A stretch of 64,000 nucleotides of DNA from an uncultured Clostridia bacterium (GCA_946220865.1 CAMJYM010000001.1:96620-160619), one strand, 5' to 3'; numbered from the stretch's first letter, positions 7,757 through 16,103 are shown. Notes: generated from the sequence alone by a model not told the origin. Made by a program: numbers and translations.

Positions 7757-8212
7757 CTAGTGTCGAAGACTTTGCCGAACTTGTCGATCGACTTCTCTTT
7801 TTTTCAAATTTTCGCGCTTATCGTAGAGTTTTCTGCCTCTGGCAAGACCAAGGCTGCACTTACAGAGCCCACCCTTGAAATAAAGCTTAAGAGGAACCAG
7901 GGTGAGGCCATCCTGGGCAACTTTAGCACTCAGCTTACGAATCTCGCTACGATGAAGAAGCAGTTTACGTGGGCGGAGAGGATCAGGATTATACCTGTTT
8001 CCTTCTTTATAAGGAGAAATATGCATGCCAATCAGCCAGATTTCCCCCTTTTTCACGCGGGCGAAAGACTCCTTCAGGTTTGCTTTTCCCTGTCGGAGCG
8101 ATTTCACTTCCGTACCCGTCAAAACGACACCAGTCTCAAAATCCTCAAGGATTTCGTATTCATGCCTCGCCTTACGGTTTTCCACGATAACTTTTATGCC
8201 TTCAGTTTTCAT
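7757..8212 (-). CDS. smpB: SsrA-binding protein SmpB
   Basis: SmpB binds the tRNA-like domain of tmRNA and places it in the empty A site of stalled ribosomes. The 151-residue length is typical. Clear landmarks are NRKARHEYEILE (about 12-23), GTEVKSLRQGKANLKESF (about 33-50), the HISPY segment, and the basic C-terminal tail GRKLYDKRENLKKRE that enters the mRNA channel. A promoter with a perfect -10 lies about 100 bases upstream. The PP2C-like gene follows 27 bases after the stop, so the two are likely cotranscribed, convergent with ssrA. Confidence 0.97.
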   Translation of the reverse strand: MKTEGIKVIVENRKARHEYEILEDFETGVVLTGTEVKSLRQGKANLKESFARVKKGEIWLIGMHISPYKEGNRYNPDPLRPRKLLLHRSEIRKLSAKVAQDGLTLVPLKLYFKGGLCKCSLGLARGRKLYDKRENLKKREVDRQVRQSLRH

Positions 8213-8512
8213 CCGTCAGCTTTCAAAGTTCCTTTCTGGCACTGATGTTTCTCAAGCGTTCACACGATATCTCACGATCACTCATCTCTGTCAGGAGCAT
8301 TCTTGAACATTATAGAGTAAGATGCACCAGCTTTCGAGCATCTCGTACTTTTTGCCATCATATATTACGGCTCTTTTTCAGAAAGTTGACAGTCTCTTTG
8401 CGAAAGCTGAAACTATTCACTTTATTCACATTCTTTTTCACATTCCCACGGGGATGAAAAGCTAATCTTTCAGGCCTTCACCTTTTTTATTCACATTATT
8501 AACCCTAATGCT
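8213..8512. other. 300-base intergenic region between smpB and tsaD
   Basis: It holds the smpB promoter and leader. The rest is AT-rich with several ATTCAC/TTCACATT words and no convincing gene, hairpin terminator or known RNA motif. Confidence 0.6.
8309..8337 (-). promoter_or_regulatory. Putative promoter of smpB
   Basis: On the minus strand the -35 is TCGAAA (8337-8332), followed by a 17-bp spacer and -10 TATAAT (8314-8309). The predicted start lies about 90 bases before the smpB ATG. Confidence 0.5.
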
Positions 8513-9553
8513 TTAGCTGAGTAATGCCGTCCCCAGTTCCCACTGAGAACGTGGATTAAGCCGCAAATCTGCCCGCGTCCCAGCCAGATATTCATAATAT
8601 CCCTGCGCACCTATCATGGCGGCGTTATCGGTACAAAGCGCGATGGGAGGGAGATATAACTGCAACTTCTTTTCTTCACAAAGCTGCCCGGCCAGTTCAC
8701 GCAGACGCGAATTCGCTGAAACCCCTCCAGCAAGGACAATCTGCTTTTCGCCGCACTGCTCGGCAATTTGGCCAAGATGATCGATCAGCACACGGCAGAC
8801 TGCTTCCTGAAAACTTGCCGCAATATCAGCCGTGCTGAGAATATCTTCGCGCTGCCGCCCTTCTCTCCTGGCCTTCTGCTCAGCCTGCTGCACTTTATTT
8901 AAAACAGCGGTCTTCAGACCCGAAAAAGAAAAATCCAGGCTATCTTTAAAGTGCGTACGTGGAAGCTCCAGAGCATCCGGCCGTCCCATCTTACTTACAC
9001 GGTCAATTTTGGGCCCTCCTGGATAACCCAGCCCGATTTCACGTGCAATTTTATCAAAGGCTTCACCCGCTGCATCATCTCTGGTACGAGCCAGGATGCA
9101 ATATTTCGTATAAGTTTTGACATGGATGATGTGGCTGTGAGCTCCGGAGCAGAGAAGTGCCAGAAAAGGCGGCTTCAGTTCTGGGTGTGCCAGGTAGTTG
9201 GCCGCCACATGGCCAGCCAGATGATGTACCGGAACAAGCGCCTTCCCACTCGCAGCAGCCAGAGCTTTAGCTGCAGACACCCCCACCAACAGGGAGCCAA
9301 TCAAGCCTGGGCCGGCGGTAACCGCAATGGCCTCCACATCGGAAAGCTGGCACTGTGCAGCACTCAGAGCTTCTTCAATCACCGGAACAACCGCAAGGAG
9401 ATGCTCCCGCGAGGCGATCTCCGGAACAACTCCACCATATTTTTCATGAATTGCAGCCGACGAGCGAATACCATTCGAACATATGTGACGACCATCTTCA
9501 ATAACGGCCGCACAGCACTCATCACAGGATGATTCTATTCCTAAAATAAGCAT
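8513..9553 (-). CDS. tsaD: tRNA N6-adenosine threonylcarbamoyltransferase TsaD
   Basis: TsaD transfers the threonylcarbamoyl group to A37 of ANN-decoding tRNAs, working with TsaB and TsaE in the cytoplasm. The protein starts LILGIESSCDECCAAV, with the metal-binding histidines in the HHLAGH segment and an ASKH-type ATP fold (VLAGGVSANSRLRE, DNAAMIGAQG). I chose the ATG at 9553-9551 over the longer frame from 9586: GAAAGGGA lies just before it and the protein then begins exactly as the family does. The length (346) is normal. tsaB and tsaE are not adjacent. Confidence 0.96.
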   Translation of the reverse strand: MLILGIESSCDECCAAVIEDGRHICSNGIRSSAAIHEKYGGVVPEIASREHLLAVVPVIEEALSAAQCQLSDVEAIAVTAGPGLIGSLLVGVSAAKALAAASGKALVPVHHLAGHVAANYLAHPELKPPFLALLCSGAHSHIIHVKTYTKYCILARTRDDAAGEAFDKIAREIGLGYPGGPKIDRVSKMGRPDALELPRTHFKDSLDFSFSGLKTAVLNKVQQAEQKARREGRQREDILSTADIAASFQEAVCRVLIDHLGQIAEQCGEKQIVLAGGVSANSRLRELAGQLCEEKKLQLYLPPIALCTDNAAMIGAQGYYEYLAGTRADLRLNPRSQWELGTALLS

Positions 9554-9657
9554 AATTTCCCTTTCACTGAATTTTGATTGTAACACATATAGGCGCGGAC
9601 TTGAGTTATACTCAAACTCAGTCTTTCAAAGCATAAATGCTTAAACGGGAGGTTCGG

Positions 9658-10698
9658 ATGAGCTTAAAAGGTGAACTCAGGGCAAAAGCAGAGCCTTCGA
9701 AAAAAGCGGGCCGATGGCTGTTGCTCATCCTTATCCTCATCATTATGGTTCTGGGACTGGCGCTCACCGCTCTCTTCTCTGTTTTTCAGACAGCGCACCT
9801 CCTGATGAGCCTTCCGGCAAAACCCTTTAATCACATTGGGGCACATCTCATGCCACCCTGTGATGAAATCAGCTTTCGCTCTCAGCGCTCAGATATCCTG
9901 CTGAGCGGCTGGTTTTTTAAATCTCGCGCTGTCTCGCGCGGTAACGTGATTCTCATCCACAACAACGGAGATAACCGCCTGCAATTTGATCTGCAGACGG
10001 CCGAACTTTACCGCTTTCTGAATGAAGAGAATTTTAATGTTCTCTCCTTTGATCTGCGACATTCCGGTAAATCCGATGGGCTGCAGTCCGCCTATGGGCT
10101 CGCCGAATATAAAGACGTGCTGGCAGCGATGATGGCTGCAGAGCGGCTCAGCGGTGACAAACGCATGCTGCTTTATGGCTTTGGCAGCGGTGTCACAGCT
10201 GCACTTCTTGCCTGGAATGAACTGCCCATAGAAGCTCCGGACGAAAAAGCACTGGCGGCAGATCCAGAGTTGCCAAATCTCTGCCGAAAAGATGTCCAGG
10301 CCCTGCTTTTGGATACCCCGGCCGCTTCAGTTTTTGATTATATCCGTGTCGATCTGAACCCTGAAGGCTTCATGAACAAACATCTCTACTGGCCATTTTT
10401 ACCTGAAGCCGTACGCCTGGCCTCAGGGGCAGGCCCACTCACCAATCTCATTCCGCTGGCAAGTCAAATTCAAGCGCCTATGTTTATCATAAGAAATTTA
10501 CCCGAGCAGAGGATTCCACAGTATTCCATCGATGCATTTATCAATGAACGCCTGCGCCTGAACGGCGAAATGACTCTCGTAAGCGAAATCGCAAAGGCAG
10601 GCCACCTTAGTGGCTTCACAGAGGATCAGGAGAGCTATCTTCAGAGTTTAAAAAGCTTTCTGGATCGCTGGATAGAATATTCACCTGTTTCTGAATAA
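9658..10698 (+). CDS. Membrane-anchored alpha/beta-hydrolase-like protein
   Basis: The 346-residue protein has a positively charged N-terminus, one transmembrane segment (about residues 24-50: GRWLLLILILIIMVLGLALTA then further hydrophobic residues), and an exported alpha/beta-hydrolase domain. It matches the serine aminopeptidase/YqkD-like group: FDLRHSGKSDG (about 135-145) is the classic 'DxRGxGxS' strand. The nucleophile elbow reads YGFGSGVTAA, so the Ser is shifted one place from the expected GxSxG and the usual position is Gly. A C-terminal AGH is in the right place for the catalytic His. The start at 9658 is behind GGGAGG. The gene is alone and convergent with dut. Substrate unknown; activity doubtful. 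Confidence 0.75.
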   Translation: MSLKGELRAKAEPSKKAGRWLLLILILIIMVLGLALTALFSVFQTAHLLMSLPAKPFNHIGAHLMPPCDEISFRSQRSDILLSGWFFKSRAVSRGNVILIHNNGDNRLQFDLQTAELYRFLNEENFNVLSFDLRHSGKSDGLQSAYGLAEYKDVLAAMMAAERLSGDKRMLLYGFGSGVTAALLAWNELPIEAPDEKALAADPELPNLCRKDVQALLLDTPAASVFDYIRVDLNPEGFMNKHLYWPFLPEAVRLASGAGPLTNLIPLASQIQAPMFIIRNLPEQRIPQYSIDAFINERLRLNGEMTLVSEIAKAGHLSGFTEDQESYLQSLKSFLDRWIEYSPVSE

Positions 10699-10707
10699 AC
10701 GAAGGGT

Positions 10708-11340
10708 CTATACCCCACTGTGGCCAAAGCCACCTCCACGGTCCTCACCAAAGACCGATACGTCATCACAGTCCTTAAACTCAGCCTGAGCTACCGGCTT
10801 GAGCAGGGCCTGGGCAATACGGTCTCCCCTGCTGATGCGCAGACTGCCCCAAAGCTCGCCAGCTTCATCAAGATAAACAGGAAGCTGTGCCATATTTCCA
10901 GGCAGGGATTGGACGGCCTCACTTTGTCCGCGCCGGTCAAGATATTCATCCAGGGAAAGGCACTCCGCTATTTTGCCAAAACTCTCCACTAGGGGCGAAT
11001 GGGCCGCTATCAAGGCTGGTATCTCGGCTTGTGAGAAGCTGTTATAGGCCAGAATTTTAACTTCATCACGATAATCGGAATCAATGGTTCCAGGCGTATT
11101 GGCAAGGCGCAGTCGGCTGCGCAGTGAAAGACCGCTACGGGGCCGAATCTCTAATTCATAGCCCTCAGGGATCGCCATTTTCAAGCCGGTGGGCACGAGA
11201 ACTGTTGTTCCGGGTGCGATAATCAGATCAACCGCAGCTTTTAAATCAAAACCTGCAGAAGCGGGGCTTGCATAAAATGGCCGGAGCTCATCCTGGTCAG
11301 TTTCCGGACTGAGCCATTCAAGGTAAAGGGGAATTTTCAT
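10708..11340 (-). CDS. dut: dUTP diphosphatase with an insertion
   Basis: dUTPase hydrolyses dUTP to dUMP and PPi, keeping uracil out of DNA. All five motifs of the trimeric family are present: SAGFDLKA, RPRSGLS, TIDSDYRDEV, RGDRIAQ and the C-terminal RGGGFGHSG. The protein is 210 residues against the usual 140-150; the excess is an insertion of roughly 50 residues between motifs 3 and 4. The start chosen is ATG 11340-11338 (MKIPLY), since residues before it in the open frame belong to the overlapping zapA gene. It overlaps the end of zapA by 23 bases, implying coupled translation in a 3D-rsmA-zapA-dut operon. Confidence 0.93.
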   Translation of the reverse strand: MKIPLYLEWLSPETDQDELRPFYASPASAGFDLKAAVDLIIAPGTTVLVPTGLKMAIPEGYELEIRPRSGLSLRSRLRLANTPGTIDSDYRDEVKILAYNSFSQAEIPALIAAHSPLVESFGKIAECLSLDEYLDRRGQSEAVQSLPGNMAQLPVYLDEAGELWGSLRISRGDRIAQALLKPVAQAEFKDCDDVSVFGEDRGGGFGHSGV

Positions 11341-11818
11341 GCGGATTCTCAATTTCTTCAAAGCTGCGCTGCATGCGATCCAGGGGTTTAGCTTCATCCA
11401 CACCCTTCGCTCTAGCGCTCTTACGACTGCTGCCGACAGGTGACATCTGTGAGATTCTCTCTTCATAAATCTCACAGAGGTTGCGATAATAAAGGAGATC
11501 CTTTTTTATTTCCCAGCATTGCTCGCGCATACGCAAAAGGTTCGCCTGACTTTCTTCAAGCTCCTTTTGCAGGCGATCCTGCGCACCCGCCACTTGACTT
11601 CCGGATTCCTTTATCTTTTCGATCTGATCCAGAAGGTTCACCAGGGCAAGTACAGAAGCTGCCTGATCTCCCATCCCTGTATTCTGACTTTTCAGGGTAC
11701 AAATCAGCTCATCCGCCATTTTGGCTATCGCGCGCATATATTCAGCATTCTCGTTGGCCAGGATATGATATGTCATGGACCCTATGCGCACTGAAATCCG
11801 CTCCTCCACAGCGCTCAC
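11318..11818 (-). CDS. zapA: Cell division protein ZapA
   Basis: ZapA binds and bundles FtsZ at the division site. The N-terminal domain (about residues 5-90) has the ZapA pattern RIGSMTYHILANENAEYMRAIA. A long coiled coil follows (about 60-130, rich in E/Q/K/R), with a charged, unstructured C-terminus. At 166 residues it is longer than typical ZapA because of the tail. The start is GTG 11818-11816 preceded by AAAGAG. It lies between rsmA and dut in one transcript. Confidence 0.85.
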   Translation of the reverse strand: MSAVEERISVRIGSMTYHILANENAEYMRAIAKMADELICTLKSQNTGMGDQAASVLALVNLLDQIEKIKESGSQVAGAQDRLQKELEESQANLLRMREQCWEIKKDLLYYRNLCEIYEERISQMSPVGSSRKSARAKGVDEAKPLDRMQRSFEEIENPHENSPLP

Positions 11819-11840
11819 CTCTTTCTCTCACATCATTTTA

Positions 11841-12686
11841 TCATGAATGCAAAGCTGCTTCAGGCAGCAGTATTGAAAATAAGCTCAGATATTCTTGCGG
11901 ACTCAAGCTTTCAGCTCTTTGCGACAGGAGCTTTTGCTCCTCTGCGTCGAGCCGCTCCAGAGGTAGCGATTTCAGCGTATTCTTCAGCGTCTTACGGCGC
12001 TGGGCAAAGGCAAGTTTGAGAAAGCGCTCAAAACATGGCCACCTCGAGCTTTTGAGCCTTGCTTGAGCGTGTGGATACAGGCTGAGGACAACACTGTCAA
12101 CTTCGGGCTGAGGATAAAAACACCCCGGGCCAAGCGTTTTGCTAAGTTTTTTTGAGCCATAAACAGCCGCCAGCACGGCCGAAGGTCCATAGGCTTTGCT
12201 GCCCGGATCAGCCGTCAGGCGAAGCGCAGTTTCCTTTTGCAGGAGAAAACAAAAGCCGCCGGCATAAGGGACTTCAACCAGGGCTTTGGTAAAAAGTTCG
12301 GTGCTGAGATAATAGGGTAAGTTACCAAACAAATACGCTTTTTTTCTGCTATCGAGCAAATCAGCAAAATGTATGGCGCGGGCATCCGCAAAAATAAGTC
12401 TGAGATTTTCCTGAGGAAGCTCTCTTTTCAGAAGTTTCTCAAAGCGGCGGTCAAGTTCGATGCAAGAGAGTTCCACGCCTCTGGAAAGTAGTTCAAAACT
12501 GAGATGTCCCAGTCCCGGGCCAATTTCTAAAACAGCACAGCTTGCCTCCAAAGGAAAGAGGAGCGACATCTCCCGACAAAGCTCAGGTCGACAAAGAAAA
12601 TTCTGTCCCAGAGTTTTTTTGGGTTTCAGGTCGTATGCAAGGAGAAGCTCACGCACGCCCGGATAAGCTGAGGGTGAAGTTTCCAT
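11841..12686 (-). CDS. rsmA: 16S rRNA (adenine1518/1519-N6)-dimethyltransferase RsmA (KsgA)
   Basis: This enzyme dimethylates the two adjacent adenines in helix 45 of 16S rRNA, a late 30S maturation step. Signatures are KKTLGQNFL (23-31), the SAM-binding EIGPGLGHLS (about 54-63), and the catalytic NLPYYLST (about 122-129). The length (281) is normal. Its ATG overlaps the TGA of the 3D-domain gene by one base (TGATG), indicating translational coupling. In Bacillus the order is yabE-rnmV-ksgA; here rnmV is absent between them. Confidence 0.97.
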   Translation of the reverse strand: METSPSAYPGVRELLLAYDLKPKKTLGQNFLCRPELCREMSLLFPLEASCAVLEIGPGLGHLSFELLSRGVELSCIELDRRFEKLLKRELPQENLRLIFADARAIHFADLLDSRKKAYLFGNLPYYLSTELFTKALVEVPYAGGFCFLLQKETALRLTADPGSKAYGPSAVLAAVYGSKKLSKTLGPGCFYPQPEVDSVVLSLYPHAQARLKSSRWPCFERFLKLAFAQRRKTLKNTLKSLPLERLDAEEQKLLSQRAESLSPQEYLSLFSILLPEAALHS

Positions 12687-13837
12687 CAGGGGGTTGAAAT
12701 AAGGTAGACATTGCGTCTCGCTGTGGCCAGGCCCATGCCATTCTCTATTTCGTGCGCATCATAAGAAAGATCAATAAAGCCGGAACCCATGCCGTGGCGG
12801 TCAGCAACAACAGCAAGACCATAATCTTCTACAAAAACAACCGCTCCCATAGGGAGATCGTTGCAGGCAATAAGGCCACGTTGAGCGAGAATCCCGCTCG
12901 CTGTGGGATTGCAGTCTCCGTAGGCAAAGTCTGATAATTTAGCGCACTCATACCCGTCATAGCAGGTGCTATTCCAGTTATAGACCTGACTTACGGCAAA
13001 AATACTGCCATCTACTATAATCGTGCCATCCCCATTGTCATTGAAACTCAGATAATTAGCGTTGCCGTTACGCTGGAGAAGGCCGGCAACAATCTGAAAA
13101 TTAGCCTCCGCTGCAGACTTACTTCCGGGAGCACTGAAAGCTGCATTGAGGACATTGGCCAGTGAGGAATTGCCCTGCCCCTGGTTTTGCCAGGCTGCCG
13201 GGCTCTGCTCTGAAGGCTGTTCCATGGATGGATTTGGCTGTATTGATTCCGAAGGCTGAGTTTCCGGGGTCAGCGCCGGCGCAGGCTCAGGTGTCGGTAC
13301 AGGTGCTGGAGCCTCAGCCTCGACGGCCGCTGCAGCCAGGCCCGTCTGAGGGGTGGGTATTTCCGCTTCGGTATACTGAAGAACGGCGAGATCCAGCGCT
13401 CGCTGCAGAATTTCTTCATCCGCCTCATCAATCTGTCTGCGGACATCTGCAGGCAGGGTTAAACGTACCGCTTCTTTTTTCTTTGATTCGGAAGCAGAGC
13501 GCTTATTTTGCCGCAGGCCACTGGCCAAACTCAAATCAAATTGATGGGATAAATTCCCTGAATATTTTGTTGCTTTAATCGTACCGGCAGCTCGTTTGGT
13601 TCTGCTGGTTTCAGGAGTGCTGCTCTCATGACGATTATTCTTCGAACTTTCCTTTTGCTGCCCGGCAGCCGATAAAAAATCAAAAGGAGCAGATTGATCG
13701 CCAGCATTCACAGAAAGAGCACGCATGTTGACGGATTTTTGTTCCTGCAGGCGAATCACTGCCGCAGTTAAAAATACCGCAGTAAAAAGCACGATAGCGA
13801 AAAATATTAGAATAGTGATTGTTTTTCGTTCTTGCAT
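12686..13837 (-). CDS. Membrane-anchored 3D-domain wall protein (YabE/YuiC-like)
   Basis: A 383-residue protein with an N-terminal signal anchor (about residues 6-27), a long Ala/Pro/Glu-rich extracytoplasmic linker (about 60-235) and a C-terminal 3D domain named for three conserved aspartates. The relevant segments are FAYGDCNPTASG, NDLPMGAVVFVEDYGLA and VVADRHGMGSGFIDLSYDAHE. 3D domains occur in Sps/YabE/YuiC-type lytic transglycosylases that cleave peptidoglycan. The G5 and DUF348 domains of YabE are not seen, so this is a shorter, different architecture. It is the first gene of an operon with rsmA, behind a consensus promoter. Wall cleavage is inferred from the domain. Confidence 0.82.
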   Translation of the reverse strand: MQERKTITILIFFAIVLFTAVFLTAAVIRLQEQKSVNMRALSVNAGDQSAPFDFLSAAGQQKESSKNNRHESSTPETSRTKRAAGTIKATKYSGNLSHQFDLSLASGLRQNKRSASESKKKEAVRLTLPADVRRQIDEADEEILQRALDLAVLQYTEAEIPTPQTGLAAAAVEAEAPAPVPTPEPAPALTPETQPSESIQPNPSMEQPSEQSPAAWQNQGQGNSSLANVLNAAFSAPGSKSAAEANFQIVAGLLQRNGNANYLSFNDNGDGTIIVDGSIFAVSQVYNWNSTCYDGYECAKLSDFAYGDCNPTASGILAQRGLIACNDLPMGAVVFVEDYGLAVVADRHGMGSGFIDLSYDAHEIENGMGLATARRNVYLISTP

Positions 13838-13892
13838 AAGTTTACCTTGCTTCAGGTGAGAGCACAGAGAGATTCACAAAATTTTCCCTCAC

Positions 13893-13921
13893 AAAAAAGT
13901 CAGAAGAAAAAGAACTCTGAC
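13893..13921 (-). terminator. Possible leader attenuator upstream of the 3D-domain gene
   Basis: In the leader, GTCAGA/TCTGAC form a short stem (13921-13916 with 13904-13899 on the minus strand) followed by TTTTTT (13898-13893). It lies about 12 bases after the predicted transcription start. Confidence 0.4.
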
Positions 13922-13939
13922 CTCACCAAACGCAAGTGA

Positions 13940-13968
13940 ATTATACTTCGCCTGCTTTTTCCTGTCAA
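13940..13968 (-). promoter_or_regulatory. Consensus sigmaA promoter of the 3D-rsmA-zapA-dut operon
   Basis: Perfect -35 TTGACA (13968-13963), a 17-bp spacer and perfect -10 TATAAT (13945-13940) on the minus strand. Transcription should begin near 13933, about 95 bases before the start codon. Confidence 0.85.
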
Positions 13969-14018
13969 ATCTCAAAGTCTTGAAAAAGAGGGTTCCAAAT
14001 CGCGTAGTTTTAAGATTA

Positions 14019-14037
14019 TGACGACAAATTGTCGTCA
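14019..14037. promoter_or_regulatory. 19-bp palindrome upstream of the 3D-rsmA promoter (possible operator)
   Basis: TGACGACAA-A-TTGTCGTCA is a perfect 9-bp inverted repeat around one central base. It lies about 50 bases upstream of the -35 box. There is no T-run, so it is not a terminator. Confidence 0.5.
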
Positions 14038-14243
14038 GAGTGGTGATGAGCGCAAACGATGGGTGCATCTATTTTCATATTTACAATGTAATGCATATCT
14101 TGTTGCGTTGCAAAACATAATAAACAAAAGTTCTTTATTTTTTTAACCTCAGGACGTAAGACAGACTCTTCGCTGCCTAAGGAGGATGGGACACATAGCT
14201 CTGCTAATCTTTTTGAGGGCCATGTACAAGCCTTTCCTACTGC

Positions 14244-16067
14244 TCAGCCTTGCAAGGCCTCTTCTGCAAAATTCTGGCACTTGCTGAGGAAAAGCTTAAG
14301 TTCATCCCCTTTAAGCTCCCCACGGGCAAGTTTGGCGAGGTCAAGAAGATAAGCTGCAAGCTTCTGACTCTCTTCTTTTTTGCCCTCTTTCAGGGTCTTC
14401 TGCAAAACGGCGATGAGCGGATTGTCTTTATTTAAAATCACCCGCATATCCTCTCCACGCTCTGCGATCAGCTGGTCAAGGTCCATATGTGTCGGACTGT
14501 GTTCCGTCTGTCCGAGAAGCTCTCTGACTTCTTTAAGTCTCCGGGTTTCCTCATCCTGAGTAAGCAAGAGTGGCAACTTGTCCGCCCCGAGAGAACGGAG
14601 GCTAAGCGTTAAGGCAGGCCGCTGCATCAACTCAGCAAAAAGTGAAGCCGCCTGTTCATCTGGCTCATCTCCAGATTGATCCAGTGCCGCATCAAGGCGA
14701 CGGAAATGGATTTCCCCCTCTTTGAGGTATTCCACAAGAGCCATGAACTGGAGATCAGCTTCATGATCCATAATAAGAACCGGGGTTTCAGCAGGCAGTA
14801 ATTCTGCATAGCTTCCCAGGGCGCCCTGCCGATCACTGTAAGTCAAAGTTTTACCTGGCAGTTCCGCAAGAGTCCTTAACTGACCTTCTTTATCTTCAAA
14901 AAGGAAAATATCCAATAGCTTGCGGGCAAATTTTTCGTCCTGGAGACTGCCGAATTTAATAAAGCGCTCCAATTTCGGCCAGATTTTTTCGTAACGCCCG
15001 CGGTCATCACGGAAAAGCTGAACTAACTCATCTGCCACTTTTTTGACAATATGAGCAGAAAGCCTTTTGACGGTTGCATCATTCTGCAAATAGGAGCGTG
15101 AAACATTGAGCGGTAGATCCGGGCAATCCAGAAAACCCTGAAGGAGAAAGAGAAAATCCGGAATCATCTCATGCAGATGATCTGACACAAAGACCTGGCG
15201 GCTGTACACGCGGATGCGGCCTTCCGCACTCACGAAATGATTGCTGTCAGCAGGAAAATAGAGAATGCCCTGGAGGCGCAGAGGATAATCCATATTCAGA
15301 TGAATATGGAATAAGGGCTCCCCTTCATGCGGGAAATTCTTCTGATAAAAATCAAGGTAGTCTTTATCTGTACAGTCCCGAGGCTTTTTCAGCCAAAGAG
15401 GGTGATTATCATTGATCTGCTCACCCTTTTCCTCTGACTTGTCACTGAAAAAAACAGGATAAGCCATGAAACCACAGTACTTTGCAAGGAGCGAGCGTAT
15501 CTTGAAAGCAGGATAATTTTTCAGACCTTCTTCACTCAGATGCAGAAGAATATCGGTGCCAATCTCTTTTTTATCGGAGGCCGACATTCTGAAGTTCTCC
15601 CCGTCTTCGCTCTCCCAGCGCACGGCTTCCTGATCCGGGAAGGTGGAGAGGGTGTTGATCTCAACCTTATCAGAGACCATGAAAGCGGAGTAAAAGCCGA
15701 GGCCAAAGTGCCCAATAACACTTTGCCCGCTCTTTTCAATTTCCTGATATTTCTGGACAAAATCGACCAGGCCTGAGCAGGCAATCTGATTGATATATTT
15801 GTCCACTTCCCCGGCAGTCATGCCGATACCGTTATCTTCAATATGCAGACATTTATTTTCACTGTCCAGATAGACACGGACATAAAATTCATCACAGTTG
15901 GCTGAAATTTTTCCGCTGCGTGCAAGCATCTCTCTCTTGGCGAGCGCATCGAGCGCGTTGGCAACAAGTTCGCGCAAAAAGATTTCTTCCTCGGAGTAGA
16001 GCCACTGGCGAATAATGGGAAAAATGTTTTCGGAACTGACCGATATCTTGCCGCTATTTTCTTTCAT
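14244..16067 (-). CDS. htpG: Chaperone HtpG (Hsp90)
   Basis: HtpG is the bacterial Hsp90, an ATP-driven chaperone. The 607-residue protein has the GHKL ATPase signatures FLRELVANALDAL (about 27-39, normally ELISNASDA), IEDNGIGMT (about 76-84) and GHFGLGFYSAFMVSDKVEI (about 118-136), followed by a middle domain with NVSRSYLQND and a C-terminal dimerisation region. I chose ATG 16067-16065, preceded by AGAGG; the open frame extends to 16601 but that part overlaps the divergent sortase gene and has no Hsp90 similarity. A 9-bp inverted repeat lies in its leader. Confidence 0.95.
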   Translation of the reverse strand: MKENSGKISVSSENIFPIIRQWLYSEEEIFLRELVANALDALAKREMLARSGKISANCDEFYVRVYLDSENKCLHIEDNGIGMTAGEVDKYINQIACSGLVDFVQKYQEIEKSGQSVIGHFGLGFYSAFMVSDKVEINTLSTFPDQEAVRWESEDGENFRMSASDKKEIGTDILLHLSEEGLKNYPAFKIRSLLAKYCGFMAYPVFFSDKSEEKGEQINDNHPLWLKKPRDCTDKDYLDFYQKNFPHEGEPLFHIHLNMDYPLRLQGILYFPADSNHFVSAEGRIRVYSRQVFVSDHLHEMIPDFLFLLQGFLDCPDLPLNVSRSYLQNDATVKRLSAHIVKKVADELVQLFRDDRGRYEKIWPKLERFIKFGSLQDEKFARKLLDIFLFEDKEGQLRTLAELPGKTLTYSDRQGALGSYAELLPAETPVLIMDHEADLQFMALVEYLKEGEIHFRRLDAALDQSGDEPDEQAASLFAELMQRPALTLSLRSLGADKLPLLLTQDEETRRLKEVRELLGQTEHSPTHMDLDQLIAERGEDMRVILNKDNPLIAVLQKTLKEGKKEESQKLAAYLLDLAKLARGELKGDELKLFLSKCQNFAEEALQG

Positions 16068-16103
16068 GACTTTAACCTCTGTCCATTTTGTGAAATAATA
16101 GGC

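Larger units (their letters stand above)
13838..14243. other. 406-base intergenic region between htpG and the 3D-domain gene
   Basis: From the gene outward it holds a leader with a hairpin and T-run, a perfect promoter, and a 19-bp palindrome. The remaining 200 bases toward htpG are AT-rich with no open frame, RNA motif or clear htpG terminator recognised. A c-di-AMP (ydaO-type) riboswitch, common before wall-hydrolase genes, was sought and not seen. Confidence 0.6.

Noticed and set aside
13838..13935. c-di-AMP (ydaO-type) riboswitch before the 3D-domain gene
   Set aside because: The leader is only about 95 bases and lacks the conserved ydaO segments; only a small hairpin with T-run is seen.
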